Assembly: GCF_003008615.1 (NCBI RefSeq)
Contig: NZ_CP027657.1
Location: 2,294,001-2,358,000, forward strand
DNA: 64,000 bases
DNA from: Pseudomonas mendocina
GTDB lineage: Bacteria > Pseudomonadota > Gammaproteobacteria > Pseudomonadales > Pseudomonadaceae
Direction: 5' to 3'
In this document: positions 8,473 to 17,887 of the stretch, in pieces
Position numbering within the stretch: the first letter of the stretch is position 1
How the letters are laid out: each line of letters starts with the position of its first letter
Notes under the pieces: model-generated
Databases searched by the model: none
Seen by the model: only the letters and a program-made list of their open reading frames with translations
Told to the model about the DNA's origin: nothing
Position numbers and translations under genes: made by a program

Positions 8473-9675
8473 ATGAAACCCTGGTTGACCCTGGTCGGCA
8501 TCGGCGAAGACGGCTATCCCGGCCTGGGCAAGGCCGCGCGACGCGCCCTGCTGGCGGCCACGCGCATCGTCGGCGCGCCACGCCAACTGGCGCTGTTGCC
8601 GCCGTGCATCAGTGGCGAGCGGGAAGCCTGGCCGAGCCCCTTCGATCTGCAACCGCTGCTGGCGCGGCGTGACGAGGCGGTGTGCGTGTTGGCCAGTGGC
8701 GACCCGATGTTCTACGGCGTCGGCGCCAGCCTGGCGCGCCAGGTGCCGGCCGATGAGTTGCAGGTATTGCCGGCGCCGTCCTCGGTATCGTTGGCGGCGG
8801 CGCGCCTGGGTTGGCCGCTGCAGGAGGCGGAGGTCGTGTCGCTGGTCGGCCGGCCGCTGGCCACGCTCAACGCCCGTCTGTATCCCGGCACGCGCCTGCT
8901 GGTGTTGAGCGCCGATGGCGACACGCCTGCGCAGGTGGCCGAAGCCCTGTGTGCGCGCGGTTTCGGCGCCAGCCGCCTGACCCTGTTGGAGCACCTCGGC
9001 GGCCCTGGCGAGCGCCGACTCGATGGCCTGGCCGCGAGCTGGAACTTGCCGCGTGGTGCCGATCTCAACCTGCTGGCGGTGGAGTGTTTGGCCGACGCCG
9101 GGGCACAACTGTTGCCGCCGACCTGCGGCCTGCCGGACGACGCCTATCGCCACGATGGGCAACTGACCAAGCGCGACGTGCGCGCGGTCACCCTGGCGCG
9201 TCTGGCGCCGCTGCCCGGCGAGCTGCTGTGGGACGTTGGCGCCGGTTGCGGCTCCATCGGTATCGAGTGGATGCGCGCGCACCCGGCCTGCCGTGCCATC
9301 GCCATCGAAGCCAACGAGGGGCGCCAGGAACATATCCGCCACAACCGCGATGCTCTGGGCGTGCCCGGGTTGCAGCTGGTCGCCGGGCATGCACCCGAGG
9401 CTCTGGCCGGACTGCCGGCGCCGGATGCCATCTTCATCGGCGGCGGCGTTACCGTACCTGGCGTGCTGGACGCCTGCTGGGCCGCGCTCAAGCCCGGCGG
9501 GCGCCTGCTGGCCAATGCCGTGACCATTCAGAGCGAGGCGGCGCTGGTGAATTTCCGCGAGCAGCAGGGCGGTGAGCTGCTGCGCCTCGTCGTAGCTCAG
9601 GCGCAGCCACTGGGCGGCTTCGACACCTGGCGCGCAGCGCTGCCAATCACCTTGCTGGCGGTGCGCAAACCTTGA
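8473..9675 (+). CDS. cobL: Precorrin-6Y C5,15-methyltransferase (decarboxylating)
   Basis: The 400-residue protein fuses a CbiE-type methylase ([20 protein letters not shown] at the start, [12 protein letters not shown]) to a CbiT-type SAM methyltransferase ([16 protein letters not shown] near residue 255). It methylates C5 and C15 and removes the C12 acetate carboxyl. The start at 8473 was chosen because GAGGAAGGTGG stands right before it; an in-frame start at 8458 lies before that site. It runs divergently from cobG and overlaps cobK, so cobL-cobK form an operon. No riboswitch is visible on this strand. Confidence 0.95.
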   Translation: MKPWLTLVGIGEDGYPGLGKAARRALLAATRIVGAPRQLALLPPCISGEREAWPSPFDLQPLLARRDEAVCVLASGDPMFYGVGASLARQVPADELQVLPAPSSVSLAAARLGWPLQEAEVVSLVGRPLATLNARLYPGTRLLVLSADGDTPAQVAEALCARGFGASRLTLLEHLGGPGERRLDGLAASWNLPRGADLNLLAVECLADAGAQLLPPTCGLPDDAYRHDGQLTKRDVRAVTLARLAPLPGELLWDVGAGCGSIGIEWMRAHPACRAIAIEANEGRQEHIRHNRDALGVPGLQLVAGHAPEALAGLPAPDAIFIGGGVTVPGVLDACWAALKPGGRLLANAVTIQSEAALVNFREQQGGELLRLVVAQAQPLGGFDTWRAALPITLLAVRKP

Positions 9676-10397
9676 ACCGGCGCATTCTGCTGCTCGGCGG
9701 CACCACCGAGGCGCTGCGCCTGGCGCGCCGGTTGGGCCCGGAGACGGTGTACAGCCTGGCCGGCCTCGGCCGGGTGCCGGACGACCTGGCCTGCCGCGTG
9801 CGGGTCGGCGGTTTCGGTGGTGCCGATGGTCTGGCCGCCTTTATCGCCAATGAAGGCATCGAGCTGCTGCTGGATCTGACTCACCCCTATGCGGCGCAGA
9901 TCAGCCATAACGCCGCCCGTGCTGGCGAGATCGCAGGCGTGCCCTGTTGGGCGCTGCGTCGCCCTGGCTGGGAGGCCGGCCCTCAGGATGACTGGCGTGA
10001 GTTCGAGGATTGGGACGATCTGATCCGCCTGCTGGCGCCTTTCAACAGGCCTTTCTTCACCTCAGGCCGCGAGCCGCTGGCGCACTTGCACGAGATCCCG
10101 GCGCACCAGCATTGGACGGTGCGCTGCCTGCAGGCCGAGCCGGCGCCAACCCGTGCCGAGGTGATCGGTGCGCGCGGGCCGTTCAGCCTGGAAAGCGAGC
10201 GTGAGTTGTTCGCCCGTATCGCCTGCGACGTGCTGGTGAGCAAGAACAGCGGCAGCCAGTCCACCGAACCGAAGCTGCAGGTGGCCCGCGAGCTGGGCCT
10301 GCCGGTGCTCCTGCTGCGTCGGCCGGCGCTGCCGGAGGTGGATCGAGAGTTCGCCGAGATGGAGGCATTGTGGGAGGTGCTCCAGCAGCAGCTCTGA
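9672..10397 (+). CDS. cobK: Precorrin-6A reductase
   Basis: CobK reduces precorrin-6A to the dihydro form with NADPH. The 241-residue sequence shows [19 protein letters not shown] at the nucleotide-binding N-terminus, [17 protein letters not shown] and the later [20 protein letters not shown], all typical. The start is a TTG at 9672 that overlaps the cobL TGA by four bases (TTGA), so translation is coupled to cobL. Confidence 0.93.
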   Translation: MNRRILLLGGTTEALRLARRLGPETVYSLAGLGRVPDDLACRVRVGGFGGADGLAAFIANEGIELLLDLTHPYAAQISHNAARAGEIAGVPCWALRRPGWEAGPQDDWREFEDWDDLIRLLAPFNRPFFTSGREPLAHLHEIPAHQHWTVRCLQAEPAPTRAEVIGARGPFSLESERELFARIACDVLVSKNSGSQSTEPKLQVARELGLPVLLLRRPALPEVDREFAEMEALWEVLQQQL

Positions 10398-10502
10398 TAC
10401 GGATGCCGCTTGCTGGGCGTGAGGCGCGATAGCTGACTCACCCTGTATGTACGCGGCCAGCTGGTGCGCGCGGCGCCCCTACGGGGGAGTCGCGATGGCT
10501 GA

Positions 10503-11237
10503 TCAGGCTGTGCGTCTGATCTTGAACGCGGCATGCAGGTCGGCCGTCGGCGTGGGCGCGAAGCACATCCTGTCGAACACGCCATTGAGGTGATCGACCA
10601 GCAACTGGGTCGCGCACGGGATGTCGCCGGCCTCCAGCGCCTTGATCAGCGCCAGGTGTTCCTCGCAGGTGCGCGCCGAATAGACCGCACCCCGGCTCAA
10701 CGCGATGTTCAGCGCTGAACGTGACAGCAGGCCGCGGAGGAATTCCAGCAGCAGCGTGTTGCCGGCAAGCTCCGCCAGCTTCAGGTGGAACTGGCCGGCC
10801 TGCTCGATCAGGCCCGCGCTATCGCCAACTGCCAGGCAGCGCTGCTGGTTTTCCACCAGGGCGTGCAGCGCGTGCAATGGGCTGTCCGCCAGGTGCTTGC
10901 CGAGCTGGCGGATGACTTCCGCTTCCACCAGCAGGCGCGCCTCCAGCACTTGCCTGGCCTGGCGTTCGCTGGGCCTGCTGACCTGGGCGACCTGCCTTGG
11001 CTCGATGGTCACCGCACCTTCTTCGGCGAGCCTGGTCAGGGCGCGTTGTACGGTCCATTCACTGACGCCGAAGATCCGCCCAAGGGTGCCTTTGTCCAGC
11101 TTGGCAGTGGGCATCAGACGTTTTTCCAGAATCGCCGTGTAGATGCTCTGGTAGACGAAGTGGCTGGTGAGTCTGGCGCCGCTGCTTTCCTGGCGAGTGG
11201 TCTGGATGGGCTGCTGAACGGCTGCGTTTGCACTCAT
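10503..11237 (-). CDS. GntR-family (FCD-like) transcriptional regulator
   Basis: The 244-residue protein has an N-terminal winged helix (LDKGTLGRIFGVSEWTVQRALTRLAEEGAV) followed by an all-helical effector domain of the FCD type (EARLLVEAEVIRQLG, FHLKLAELAGNTLLLEFL). The start at 11237 has GGTGT a few bases upstream; an ORF start at 11291 is less likely. It is the last of three same-strand genes (symporter, regulator, regulator), so it may respond to the symporter's substrate. No effector can be named. Confidence 0.87.
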   Translation of the reverse strand: MSANAAVQQPIQTTRQESSGARLTSHFVYQSIYTAILEKRLMPTAKLDKGTLGRIFGVSEWTVQRALTRLAEEGAVTIEPRQVAQVSRPSERQARQVLEARLLVEAEVIRQLGKHLADSPLHALHALVENQQRCLAVGDSAGLIEQAGQFHLKLAELAGNTLLLEFLRGLLSRSALNIALSRGAVYSARTCEEHLALIKALEAGDIPCATQLLVDHLNGVFDRMCFAPTPTADLHAAFKIRRTA

Positions 11238-11342
11238 GATCACACCTGTCGACTGGTTCGGGGCTGCGTGCAGGCGAGCGCCTGTACCCACGTAGCGCCT
11301 GGGTGAAAAAGTTGTCGGGTTTGTCTGCCGGTTGGCGGCGGT

Positions 11343-12032
11343 TTATGCCTGTGGCACGCGCAGGTTGATGTTCAAGCGAGTGCCTTCGTTGAGGATGTGC
11401 TGGCGCATCGCCTGGCTGGCCTGCTCGCTGTCTTGACGGCGAATGGCGCGCAGAATCGCCTCGTGTTCCTGAAGGATTTCCCCGGCGTATTCCGGGTGGC
11501 GCAGCATCAATTGATCGCTCTGTTCCAGGGCGCTGCCGATCTGCTTGGAAACGCTGAGAAAGATCGGGTTGGAGGTGAGCGCCACCAGCTTGCGGTGGAA
11601 GCTGGTGTAGGCACCCGCCAGCGCCTGCATGTCGCCGTCCTCGACTGCCTCGCGCATATCCAGCAGCAGCAGGCGCAGTTGGCTCAGTTCGGCGCCATCG
11701 AGCGTCTGCGCGACCAGCCCGGCCATGAACGGCTCCAGCGCATAGCGCAGCTGCAGCACATCGGCCATGGTGGCGCTCGGCGGCGCTTTCACTTCCGGTA
11801 GGGCAGCGCCCCGACGCTCCAGCACCATGACGCCCTTGCCGGGCAGTGAGCGCAGCACGCCGAGGGTTTCCAGCACCGTGATCGCCTCGCGCAGGCTGGG
11901 GCGGCTGACCGCCATCTGCTCGGCCAGCTCGCGTTGGCCCGGCAGCATCTGGCCTGCAGGCCAGAGCCCTTGGTCGATGGGTTCGAGCAGCTTGCGGACG
12001 ACCGAGTCGACCAGCTTGGATGAAGAAAACAT
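11343..12032 (-). CDS. FadR/GntR-family regulator (FCD domain)
   Basis: This 229-residue FCD-type GntR protein has the FadR-subfamily HTH (LPGQRELAEQMAVSRPSLREAI and GVLRSLPGKGVMVLERRG). The C-terminal FCD domain carries the histidine/aspartate ligand pattern (YTSFHRKLVALTSNPIF, REHEAILRAI-like HEAILRAIRR) used for a metal and a carboxylate effector in LldR/PdhR relatives. AGGGGGG lies upstream of the ATG. It follows the dctA-type gene by 116 bp and could be the repressor acting at the palindrome upstream of that gene. Confidence 0.88.
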   Translation of the reverse strand: MFSSSKLVDSVVRKLLEPIDQGLWPAGQMLPGQRELAEQMAVSRPSLREAITVLETLGVLRSLPGKGVMVLERRGAALPEVKAPPSATMADVLQLRYALEPFMAGLVAQTLDGAELSQLRLLLLDMREAVEDGDMQALAGAYTSFHRKLVALTSNPIFLSVSKQIGSALEQSDQLMLRHPEYAGEILQEHEAILRAIRRQDSEQASQAMRQHILNEGTRLNINLRVPQA

Positions 12033-12148
12033 GGGTCCCCCCTAATCAGCGAAACGATACGAGCGGCCGCACGCGCGGGCAGGGCGGCACTCACCGCCAT
12101 GGGCTCCAGGCGCCGTGGCGATAAGAGCAGACCGAGCCCAGGTTGTCA

Positions 12149-13483
12149 TCAGCCGCGAGCCTCGCTCTCTTGCGGCAGCGCTACGCGCATGCTGGCGGAA
12201 TCGTTGCCGGCGCTGGCCTGCACGGGTTTGCCGTCCAGCACCGCGTGGGCGCGTTGCAGGTCGATGTCATTGTCCCAGCGGGCGATGGCCACGGTGGCGG
12301 TGCAGTTGCCGATCAGGTTGGTCAGCGCGCGGCCTATGCCCATGAACCAGTCGACCGCGAGCACCAGCACCAGGCCGGCAGCGGGAATCGCCGGCACGGC
12401 GGTCAGGGTCGCGGCCAGGATCACCAGCGCCGAACCGGGAATGCCGTGGGCGCCCTTGGAGGTGATCAGCGAGACCAGCAGGATGGTGATCAGGTCGCTC
12501 ATCGCCAGGTCGGTACCGGTGGCATGGGCGATGAACACGACCGCCAGGGTCAGGTAGATCGAGAAACCGTCCAGGTTGAACGAGTAGCCGGTGGGAATCA
12601 CCAGGCCGACCGTGGAGCTGCGGATGCCCATGTGCTCGAGCTTGCGCATGATCTGTGGCAGCACGGCGTCGGACGAGGCGGTGCCCATGACGATGGTCAG
12701 TTCCTCGCGGAAGTAGCGCAGGAAGGGAAACAGGCCAACCCCACAAAAGCGCAACACACCGCCCAGCACGATCAGCACGAACAGTATGCAGGTCACGTAG
12801 AACACCGCCACCAGGGCACCTAGGTGCTTGAGCGAGTCGATGCCGTACTTGCTGGTGGTGAAGGCGACGGCGCCGAACACGCCGATCGGCGCCAGGCGCA
12901 CGATCATGCCCATGATGCGGAAGATCACATGGCTGAATTCGTTGATCAGCCGGGCCACGCCGCTGGCCTGTTCACCGACGAGATTCAGCGCGCTGCCGAA
13001 CAGCACGGCGAACAGCAGCACCTGGAGAATGTTGTTCTCGGCGAATGCGCCGAGCACCGAGGAGGGGATCAAGTCCATGATGAAGGTCGCCGGGCCGTGC
13101 AGCTCCTGGGTGCGACTGGCGTAGAGCGCGGCATCGCTGGCAGACAATTCGTTGAGATGGAGGTTGGCGCCAGAACCCAGGCCCAAACCATAGGCCACCA
13201 CCAGCCCGAGAATCAGAGCGAAGGTGGTCAGCACCTCGAAATAGATCACCGACTTCAGGCCGATGCGGCCTACTTTCTTCAGGTCTCCGGCACCTGAAAT
13301 GCCGCTGACCACCACGCAGAACACGATCAGTGCGATGAGCATCTTGATCAGCTTGATGAAGCCGTCGCCCAGGGGTTTGAGCTGGGTGGCCAGGTCCGGC
13401 AGGCTGAGGCCGCACAACACGCCAAGCACCAGGCCTATCACGACTTGCAGGAATAGCGAGCGGGGAAGCAGTTTCATGAACAT
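12149..13483 (-). CDS. dctA: DctA-type dicarboxylate:cation symporter
   Basis: The 444-residue membrane protein belongs to the DAACS family (Na+ or H+-coupled dicarboxylate/amino acid symporters). It shows the DctA-like N-terminus with LIKMLIALIVFCVVVSGI, the hairpin serine-rich motif MGTASSDAVLPQIMRK, the TM7 motif VIPTGYSFNLDGFSIYLTLA and the substrate/cation motif LTNLIGNCTATVAIARWDND. Those last two are the C4-dicarboxylate-type signatures. The exact substrate is not proven; the two GntR regulators downstream suggest local control separate from the DctBD pair at 23.5 kb. GGAG lies nine bases before the ATG. Confidence 0.9.
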   Translation of the reverse strand: MFMKLLPRSLFLQVVIGLVLGVLCGLSLPDLATQLKPLGDGFIKLIKMLIALIVFCVVVSGISGAGDLKKVGRIGLKSVIYFEVLTTFALILGLVVAYGLGLGSGANLHLNELSASDAALYASRTQELHGPATFIMDLIPSSVLGAFAENNILQVLLFAVLFGSALNLVGEQASGVARLINEFSHVIFRIMGMIVRLAPIGVFGAVAFTTSKYGIDSLKHLGALVAVFYVTCILFVLIVLGGVLRFCGVGLFPFLRYFREELTIVMGTASSDAVLPQIMRKLEHMGIRSSTVGLVIPTGYSFNLDGFSIYLTLAVVFIAHATGTDLAMSDLITILLVSLITSKGAHGIPGSALVILAATLTAVPAIPAAGLVLVLAVDWFMGIGRALTNLIGNCTATVAIARWDNDIDLQRAHAVLDGKPVQASAGNDSASMRVALPQESEARG

Positions 13484-13556
13484 TGCGGGGGTCTCCGTTA
13501 GGCGCGTTGATCCACGCCCGCACGGAGGCCCGGAAATGAACGCCTGATTGTTTTTA

Positions 13557-13576
13557 TGGTATTACCGGTATGACCA
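13557..13576. promoter_or_regulatory. Candidate GntR-type operator upstream of dctA
   Basis: TGGTATTACC and GGTATGACCA form a 20-base imperfect palindrome (8 of 10 pairs), made of two overlapping TGGTNNNACC-like units of the kind bound by FadR/LldR-group GntR proteins. It lies 74 bp upstream of the symporter start. Assignment to either local GntR regulator is inference. Confidence 0.5.
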
Positions 13577-13691
13577 GTTCAGGCTATGCGCAATCGCCAG
13601 GGCTGACAACCCCCTCTCTGTGAATGCCATGAGCAGTGGCGACGAACGGGAATACGAAGGCAGTCAGCAACTGGTAAGACCGGACTGCCAT

Positions 13692-13798
13692 CGCGGCTGA
13701 AGCCCCTCCTGCGCATCGGGATTGGAGTGGCTGGCGGTGCGCGCGGCGCACCCTACGTAGGGTGTTGGTGTGGCGGCCCGGATTGCATTCGGGCTACG
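13692..13798. repeat. Cluster of REP-type half repeats
   Basis: The segment holds a TCGCGGCTGAAGCCCCTCC half-REP (from 13692), a GCGCACCCTACGTAGGGTG palindrome (about 13748-13766) and a CCCGGATTGCATTCGGGCTA half-repeat (about 13777). Together with the operator candidate they account for the 364 bp between the symporter start and the next gene. Confidence 0.65.
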
Positions 13799-13847
13799 AC
13801 TGGCGCGCCATTGTCGCTAGACTGCCCGGCCCGTTTTGGAGACCGTC

Positions 13848-14546
13848 ATGAGCCAAGCCCCCTACGCCCTCGTTCTGTTCATTGGCCCAGGCCTGGCTCG
13901 TGGGGCGTCGGCCGAGCGTCTGCAGCAACGCATCGAAGCGCTGTTGGGCGAGGCGCACCTGCATGACTCGGAGCAGGACGATTGGTTGCAGGCCATCAAT
14001 GAGGCGCCGCGACCGTTGCTGGTGGTCGATCTGGAACCACGCGCCGATGCCGCGCATCGCGACTGGCTGCGCGAGCGTATCGCCGAGCGCGGTGACGGGG
14101 CTGAGGTGTTCGTGGTCTGCACGGCGCTGGAGGACACCTGGCTCGATGGTCTAGGCGCGTTGCTGGCGCATCGTCAGGCGCATCTTCCCTGCAGCGACGT
14201 GCCGCCCGTGCCTGCGCACCACGCCTGGTCGCAGATTCCGCCACACGCGCAACGCCTGCTGCTGTGCAACGGCCCACGCTGCACGCGCAAGGGCGCGCTG
14301 GGCCTGTGGAAAACCCTGCGTCAGCGACTCAAGGCCGCCGGCAAACTGGAGTGCGAGGGCGGGGTGCACATCACCCGCAGCCAGTGCCAGTTCCCCTGTG
14401 ACCTGGGGCCGACCGCGAGCCTTTATCCACAGGGCGAGTGGTATGGCATCAAGGACGAAGCGGCAGTGATTCGCCTGGTCGACGAACGCCTGGTGGCGGG
14501 CAGGGCGCTGCCGGAGTTGCGTATCGATGAGCAGGGCAACAATTAG
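13848..14546 (+). CDS. (2Fe-2S) ferredoxin domain-containing protein
   Basis: The 232-residue protein ends in a thioredoxin-fold [2Fe-2S] ferredoxin domain with cysteines in LLLCNGPRCTRKGAL and SQCQFPCDLGPTASLYP. The first about 115 residues form an alpha/beta domain I do not recognise. The start at 13848 follows GGAG; an earlier in-frame start at 13836 is upstream of it. It lies directly before the B12 riboswitch and uptake operon, and similar proteins are often found in Pseudomonas cobalamin loci, so a redox role in cobalt or corrin chemistry is plausible but unproven. Confidence 0.8.
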   Translation: MSQAPYALVLFIGPGLARGASAERLQQRIEALLGEAHLHDSEQDDWLQAINEAPRPLLVVDLEPRADAAHRDWLRERIAERGDGAEVFVVCTALEDTWLDGLGALLAHRQAHLPCSDVPPVPAHHAWSQIPPHAQRLLLCNGPRCTRKGALGLWKTLRQRLKAAGKLECEGGVHITRSQCQFPCDLGPTASLYPQGEWYGIKDEAAVIRLVDERLVAGRALPELRIDEQGNN

Positions 14547-14579
14547 CAACTCGGATTACGCCTGCGGCGAATCCAGGCT

Positions 14580-14613
14580 ACGAGCAATCGCCGCTAAAGC
14601 GCCTCCCACAATT
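14580..14613. repeat. REP half-element
   Basis: CAATCGCCGCTAAAGCGCCT followed by CCCACAATT matches one arm of the REP doublet at 5291-5340. It lies between the ferredoxin-like gene and the riboswitch. Confidence 0.65.
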
Positions 14614-14660
14614 GCCCCCGTGCCTTGACTTGAGCGGAGTCGGATGGTCATATCCGCGCC

Positions 14661-14828
14661 GATTCAGGTGTCTCACGCCGCCGCGCGTGAGGTGAAACGG
14701 GAAGTCGGTGCAAGTCCGACGCTGCCCCCGCAACGGTAAGCGAGCGACGTTATCAACAGGCCACTGTGCGCCCTGCGCATGGGAAGGCGATGACGTCATG
14801 ACCCTCGCCAGCCCGGAGACCGGCCTGA
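14661..14828 (+). promoter_or_regulatory. Cobalamin riboswitch controlling the corrinoid uptake operon
   Basis: The landmarks are in order: GATTCAGGTG, GAGGTGAAACGGGAAG, GTCGGTGCAAGTCCGAC, the core GCTGCCCCCGCAACGGTAAG, a CACTG element, and GCCCGGAGACCGGCCTGAA. It ends about 170 bases before the TonB receptor start. By family knowledge, high adenosylcobalamin would repress the four downstream uptake genes. Confidence 0.95.
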
Positions 14829-14999
14829 ATCTGGGGTTTGCTGTCATTGCGCACTCGTGTCGCATCGGACGCCCCCCATTAGTCTGGCAACCCGCGGTGG
14901 GCGGGCGTTGACGCCGATCGTGGGTGTTTGCGCGCCCACATCTGCTGTTGCGCGTTTCCATCGGATTGCCGTGCCTTTTCTCTTTGCGATGGAAGCAAT

Positions 15000-17120
15000 A
15001 TGGCGCGCTATCCCCTGTTTCAAACCTCTGCATCGTTCGCGCTGCTGTTGGCCTCTGCGGCCATGGCTGGCGAAGCTCCAGTCGACCTCCCTGAAGTGAC
15101 CGTCCAGGCACAAGCCGCGGTCGAAGAGGGCGCTACCGACCTGCATACCCCGACCGTCGCGGGCTCGCGACTGGGCCTGACGGCCCTGCAAACCCCCGCC
15201 AGCACCACCAGCCTCAGCGGTGCCGAGGTGCGTGAGCGCAACAACCGCAGCGTGCAGGATGCCGTGACGCGTACGGCAGGTATCAGTGATATCGGCGCAC
15301 CCGGCAACGGCGGCACGGCGTTGTCGGCACGCGGTTTCACCGGTCATGCCTCGGTGATGACGCTGTTCGATGGCATTCGTATGTACACCGGCATGGGCAC
15401 CGTGTCGTTCCCGCACGATCCCTGGATGGTCGAGCGTATCGACGTGCTGCGCGGCCCTGCTTCGGTGCTGTACGGCGAAGGTGCCACTGGCGCGGTGGTC
15501 AACGTGCTGGCGAAGAAGCCGTTCGAGGGCGAGATCAGGAACCATGTGCGCTTCGGCTATGGCTCGTTCGACCGCAACCAGCAGGCGCTGGACAGCGGCG
15601 GTTCGCTGAGCGACACCCTGAGTTACCGCCTCAATCTCAACCGTGAGGCCAGCCATGGCTGGGCCGATCGCGACGATTCGCAGAACCTGGGCCTGAGCGC
15701 TGCGTTGCGCTGGCAAGCCAACGATGACCTGGCCTTCACCCTGGCTCACGACCAGGGCAAGTTGAAGCCCGGTAGCTACTTCGGTACGCCACTGGTCGAT
15801 GGCAAGTTGCGCGACAGCCTGCGCGATAAAAACTACAACGTACGCAACGCCGATATCGCCTATCACGAGCAGTGGACGCGACTGACCACCGACTGGACGC
15901 TTTCCGATCAGGTCAGCGCCAGCAACCAGCTCTACTACCTCAAAGCGCGCCGTTACTGGCGTAACGCCGAGAACTTCACCTGGGACGCCGCTCAGGGTCA
16001 GCTCAACCGCCGCGAACAGCTGGAAATCAAGCACGATCAGGAACAGATCGGCGACCGCCAGATCTTCACCTTCAACCACTCGCTGTTTGGCCTGGCCAGC
16101 CGTACCCTGGTCGGCGGCGAGTTCAACCGTATCCGTTTCAACCTGGCCAACAACTCGCCCTATACCGATGTTGGTGGTGGCGAATTCATCGATCCCTGGA
16201 ATCCGCCACCCGGCTACTACCAGAGCCTCGATGCCTATCGCCCGCACTCGCGCAGCGAGACCCGTACCTTCGCCCTGTTCGCCGAGAACCAGCTGCAGCT
16301 CAGCGAACGCTGGTCGCTGGTCACTGGCATCCGTCGCGACCAGAACCATATCGATCGTGACGACCTGCGTGCAGGTACCCGATCTGATCGCAGCCTGAGC
16401 GGTGGAAACTGGCGTGCCGGCCTAGTGTTTGCCGTTACTCCGCAACTGTCGTTGTACGGTCAGTACTCCACCAGCGAGGATGGGGTGAACAACCTCATCA
16501 CGCTCAATCCGGGCCAGCAGCAGATGGATCTTACCGAGTCCAAGCAGACCGAGTTCGGCCTCAAGCAGTCGTTCTGGGATGGACGCGGTGAATGGACGCT
16601 GGCTGCCTATCACATCGTCAAGAAGAAGCTGCTCAGTCGCGAAACCCCGACCTCGCCGACCGTGCAGATTGGCCAGCAGTCGTCCGATGGCCTGGAGGCG
16701 ACTCTGGAGCTGGCACTCGACGGCGGCTGGCAGGTTTCGGCCAACGCGGCGTTCGTGCGCGCCGAATACGATGACTTCGTCGAAGGCGGCGGTGACCGCA
16801 GTGGCAATCGTCCGAACAACGTGCCGCGGCGCACCGCCAACCTGTGGCTGAACAAGGACTTCGGATGGGGTGTGGATGCCGGTATCGGCGCTCGCTATGT
16901 CGATGCCCGTTACGCCAATACGGCCAACACCGTGGACGTGCCGGGCTACACCGTGGTCGATGCCAATGTTGCCTGGCAGGTGCAGCCGGATGTGCGCCTG
17001 GGCCTGCAGTTGAACAATCTGTTCGACCGCACCTACGCCCGTAGCCAGATGCACAACGGCCAGCAGTGGCTGCTCGGCGAACCGCGCTCGTTCTTCGTCA
17101 CTGCGGACTACAGCTTCTGA
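15000..17120 (+). CDS. TonB-dependent outer-membrane receptor, probably for corrinoids
   Basis: The 706-residue protein has a signal peptide ending AAMA, a TonB-box-like stretch (DLPEVTVQAQA), a plug domain (VRERNNRSVQDAVTRTAGIS, VERIDVLRGPASVLYGEGATGAVVNV) and a C-terminal barrel ending in a terminal aromatic (FFVTADYSF). The start at 15000 has GGAAG four bases upstream; an in-frame start at 14928 lies inside the leader. By family it resembles siderophore receptors, but the upstream B12 riboswitch and the overlapping ABC genes point to cobalamin or cobinamide. It is longer than classical BtuB, so the ligand assignment rests on context. Confidence 0.88.
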   Translation: MARYPLFQTSASFALLLASAAMAGEAPVDLPEVTVQAQAAVEEGATDLHTPTVAGSRLGLTALQTPASTTSLSGAEVRERNNRSVQDAVTRTAGISDIGAPGNGGTALSARGFTGHASVMTLFDGIRMYTGMGTVSFPHDPWMVERIDVLRGPASVLYGEGATGAVVNVLAKKPFEGEIRNHVRFGYGSFDRNQQALDSGGSLSDTLSYRLNLNREASHGWADRDDSQNLGLSAALRWQANDDLAFTLAHDQGKLKPGSYFGTPLVDGKLRDSLRDKNYNVRNADIAYHEQWTRLTTDWTLSDQVSASNQLYYLKARRYWRNAENFTWDAAQGQLNRREQLEIKHDQEQIGDRQIFTFNHSLFGLASRTLVGGEFNRIRFNLANNSPYTDVGGGEFIDPWNPPPGYYQSLDAYRPHSRSETRTFALFAENQLQLSERWSLVTGIRRDQNHIDRDDLRAGTRSDRSLSGGNWRAGLVFAVTPQLSLYGQYSTSEDGVNNLITLNPGQQQMDLTESKQTEFGLKQSFWDGRGEWTLAAYHIVKKKLLSRETPTSPTVQIGQQSSDGLEATLELALDGGWQVSANAAFVRAEYDDFVEGGGDRSGNRPNNVPRRTANLWLNKDFGWGVDAGIGARYVDARYANTANTVDVPGYTVVDANVAWQVQPDVRLGLQLNNLFDRTYARSQMHNGQQWLLGEPRSFFVTADYSF

Positions 17121-17887
17121 TGCAGCGTCTGCGCATCCGCGAGCTGGCCTGGTCGCCCGACGGCCAGCGGCCGCTGCTCGACGGTATCGATCTGGCGGTC
17201 GACGATGGCGAGCTGGTGGGGCTGATCGGCCCCAACGGCAGCGGCAAGACCAGTCTGCTGCGCTGCGCCTATCGCTTTCAGCGGCCCAGTGGCGGCAGCA
17301 TTGAGCTGGACGGCGAGGCGCTGTGGCAGCGCTCGCCGCGTTGGAGTGCGCAGCGCGTGGCGGTGGTGCTGCAGGAATTCCCGCAGGACTTCGGCCTGCG
17401 CGTGCACGAGCTGGCGGCCATGGGCCGCACGCCGCACAAGGGGCTGTTCGACGGCGACGATGCCGAGGATCGGCGTCTGGTCGACGAAGCGCTGGCGCGT
17501 GTTGGTCTTGGCGCATTGGCGCAACAACCTTTCGCTCGATTGTCCGGTGGCGAGAAGCAACGCGCGCTGCTGGCCCGCGCCCTGGTGCAGCAACCCCAAC
17601 TGCTGATCCTCGACGAGCCGACCAATCACCTCGACCCGCGCTACCAGCTGGAGCTGCTGCGGCAGATCAAGGCGCTGGGCCTGGCGACCCTGGCCAGCTT
17701 CCACGACCTCAACCTGGCGGCGGCCTTCTGCGACCGCCTGTGCGTGCTCGACCAGGGCCGCCTGGTGGCCGTCGGTACGCCCGCCGAAGTGCTGACCGCC
17801 GAGCTGCTGCAGCAGGTGTTCGGCCTGCAGGCATTGGTCGACACCCATCCACTGGCGGGGCACCCGCGCATTACCTGGATAGTCTGA
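17120..17887 (+). CDS. Corrinoid/siderophore-type ABC transporter ATPase
   Basis: This 255-residue ATPase of the FecE/BtuD class shows Walker A (LIGPNGSGKTSLLRC), the Q-loop (VVLQEFPQDFGL), the signature LSGGEKQRALLARAL, Walker B (LLILDEPTNHLD) and the switch histidine (LASFHDLNLAA). Its ATG overlaps the receptor stop (TGATG), and its own stop overlaps the next gene, so all four genes are translationally linked. It would drive inner-membrane import of the ligand brought in by the receptor. Confidence 0.94.
   Translation: MQRLRIRELAWSPDGQRPLLDGIDLAVDDGELVGLIGPNGSGKTSLLRCAYRFQRPSGGSIELDGEALWQRSPRWSAQRVAVVLQEFPQDFGLRVHELAAMGRTPHKGLFDGDDAEDRRLVDEALARVGLGALAQQPFARLSGGEKQRALLARALVQQPQLLILDEPTNHLDPRYQLELLRQIKALGLATLASFHDLNLAAAFCDRLCVLDQGRLVAVGTPAEVLTAELLQQVFGLQALVDTHPLAGHPRITWIV

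Noticed and set aside
13484..13847. Sigma-54 promoter upstream of dctA
   Set aside because: No TGGC-N8-TTGC-like pair with correct spacing was found on the minus strand, so control by the DctD-like regulator is not supported.
14844..16349. 501-codon open frame on the minus strand
   Set aside because: It is antisense to the corrinoid receptor gene and to part of its leader, with no recognisable domain or ribosome-binding site.
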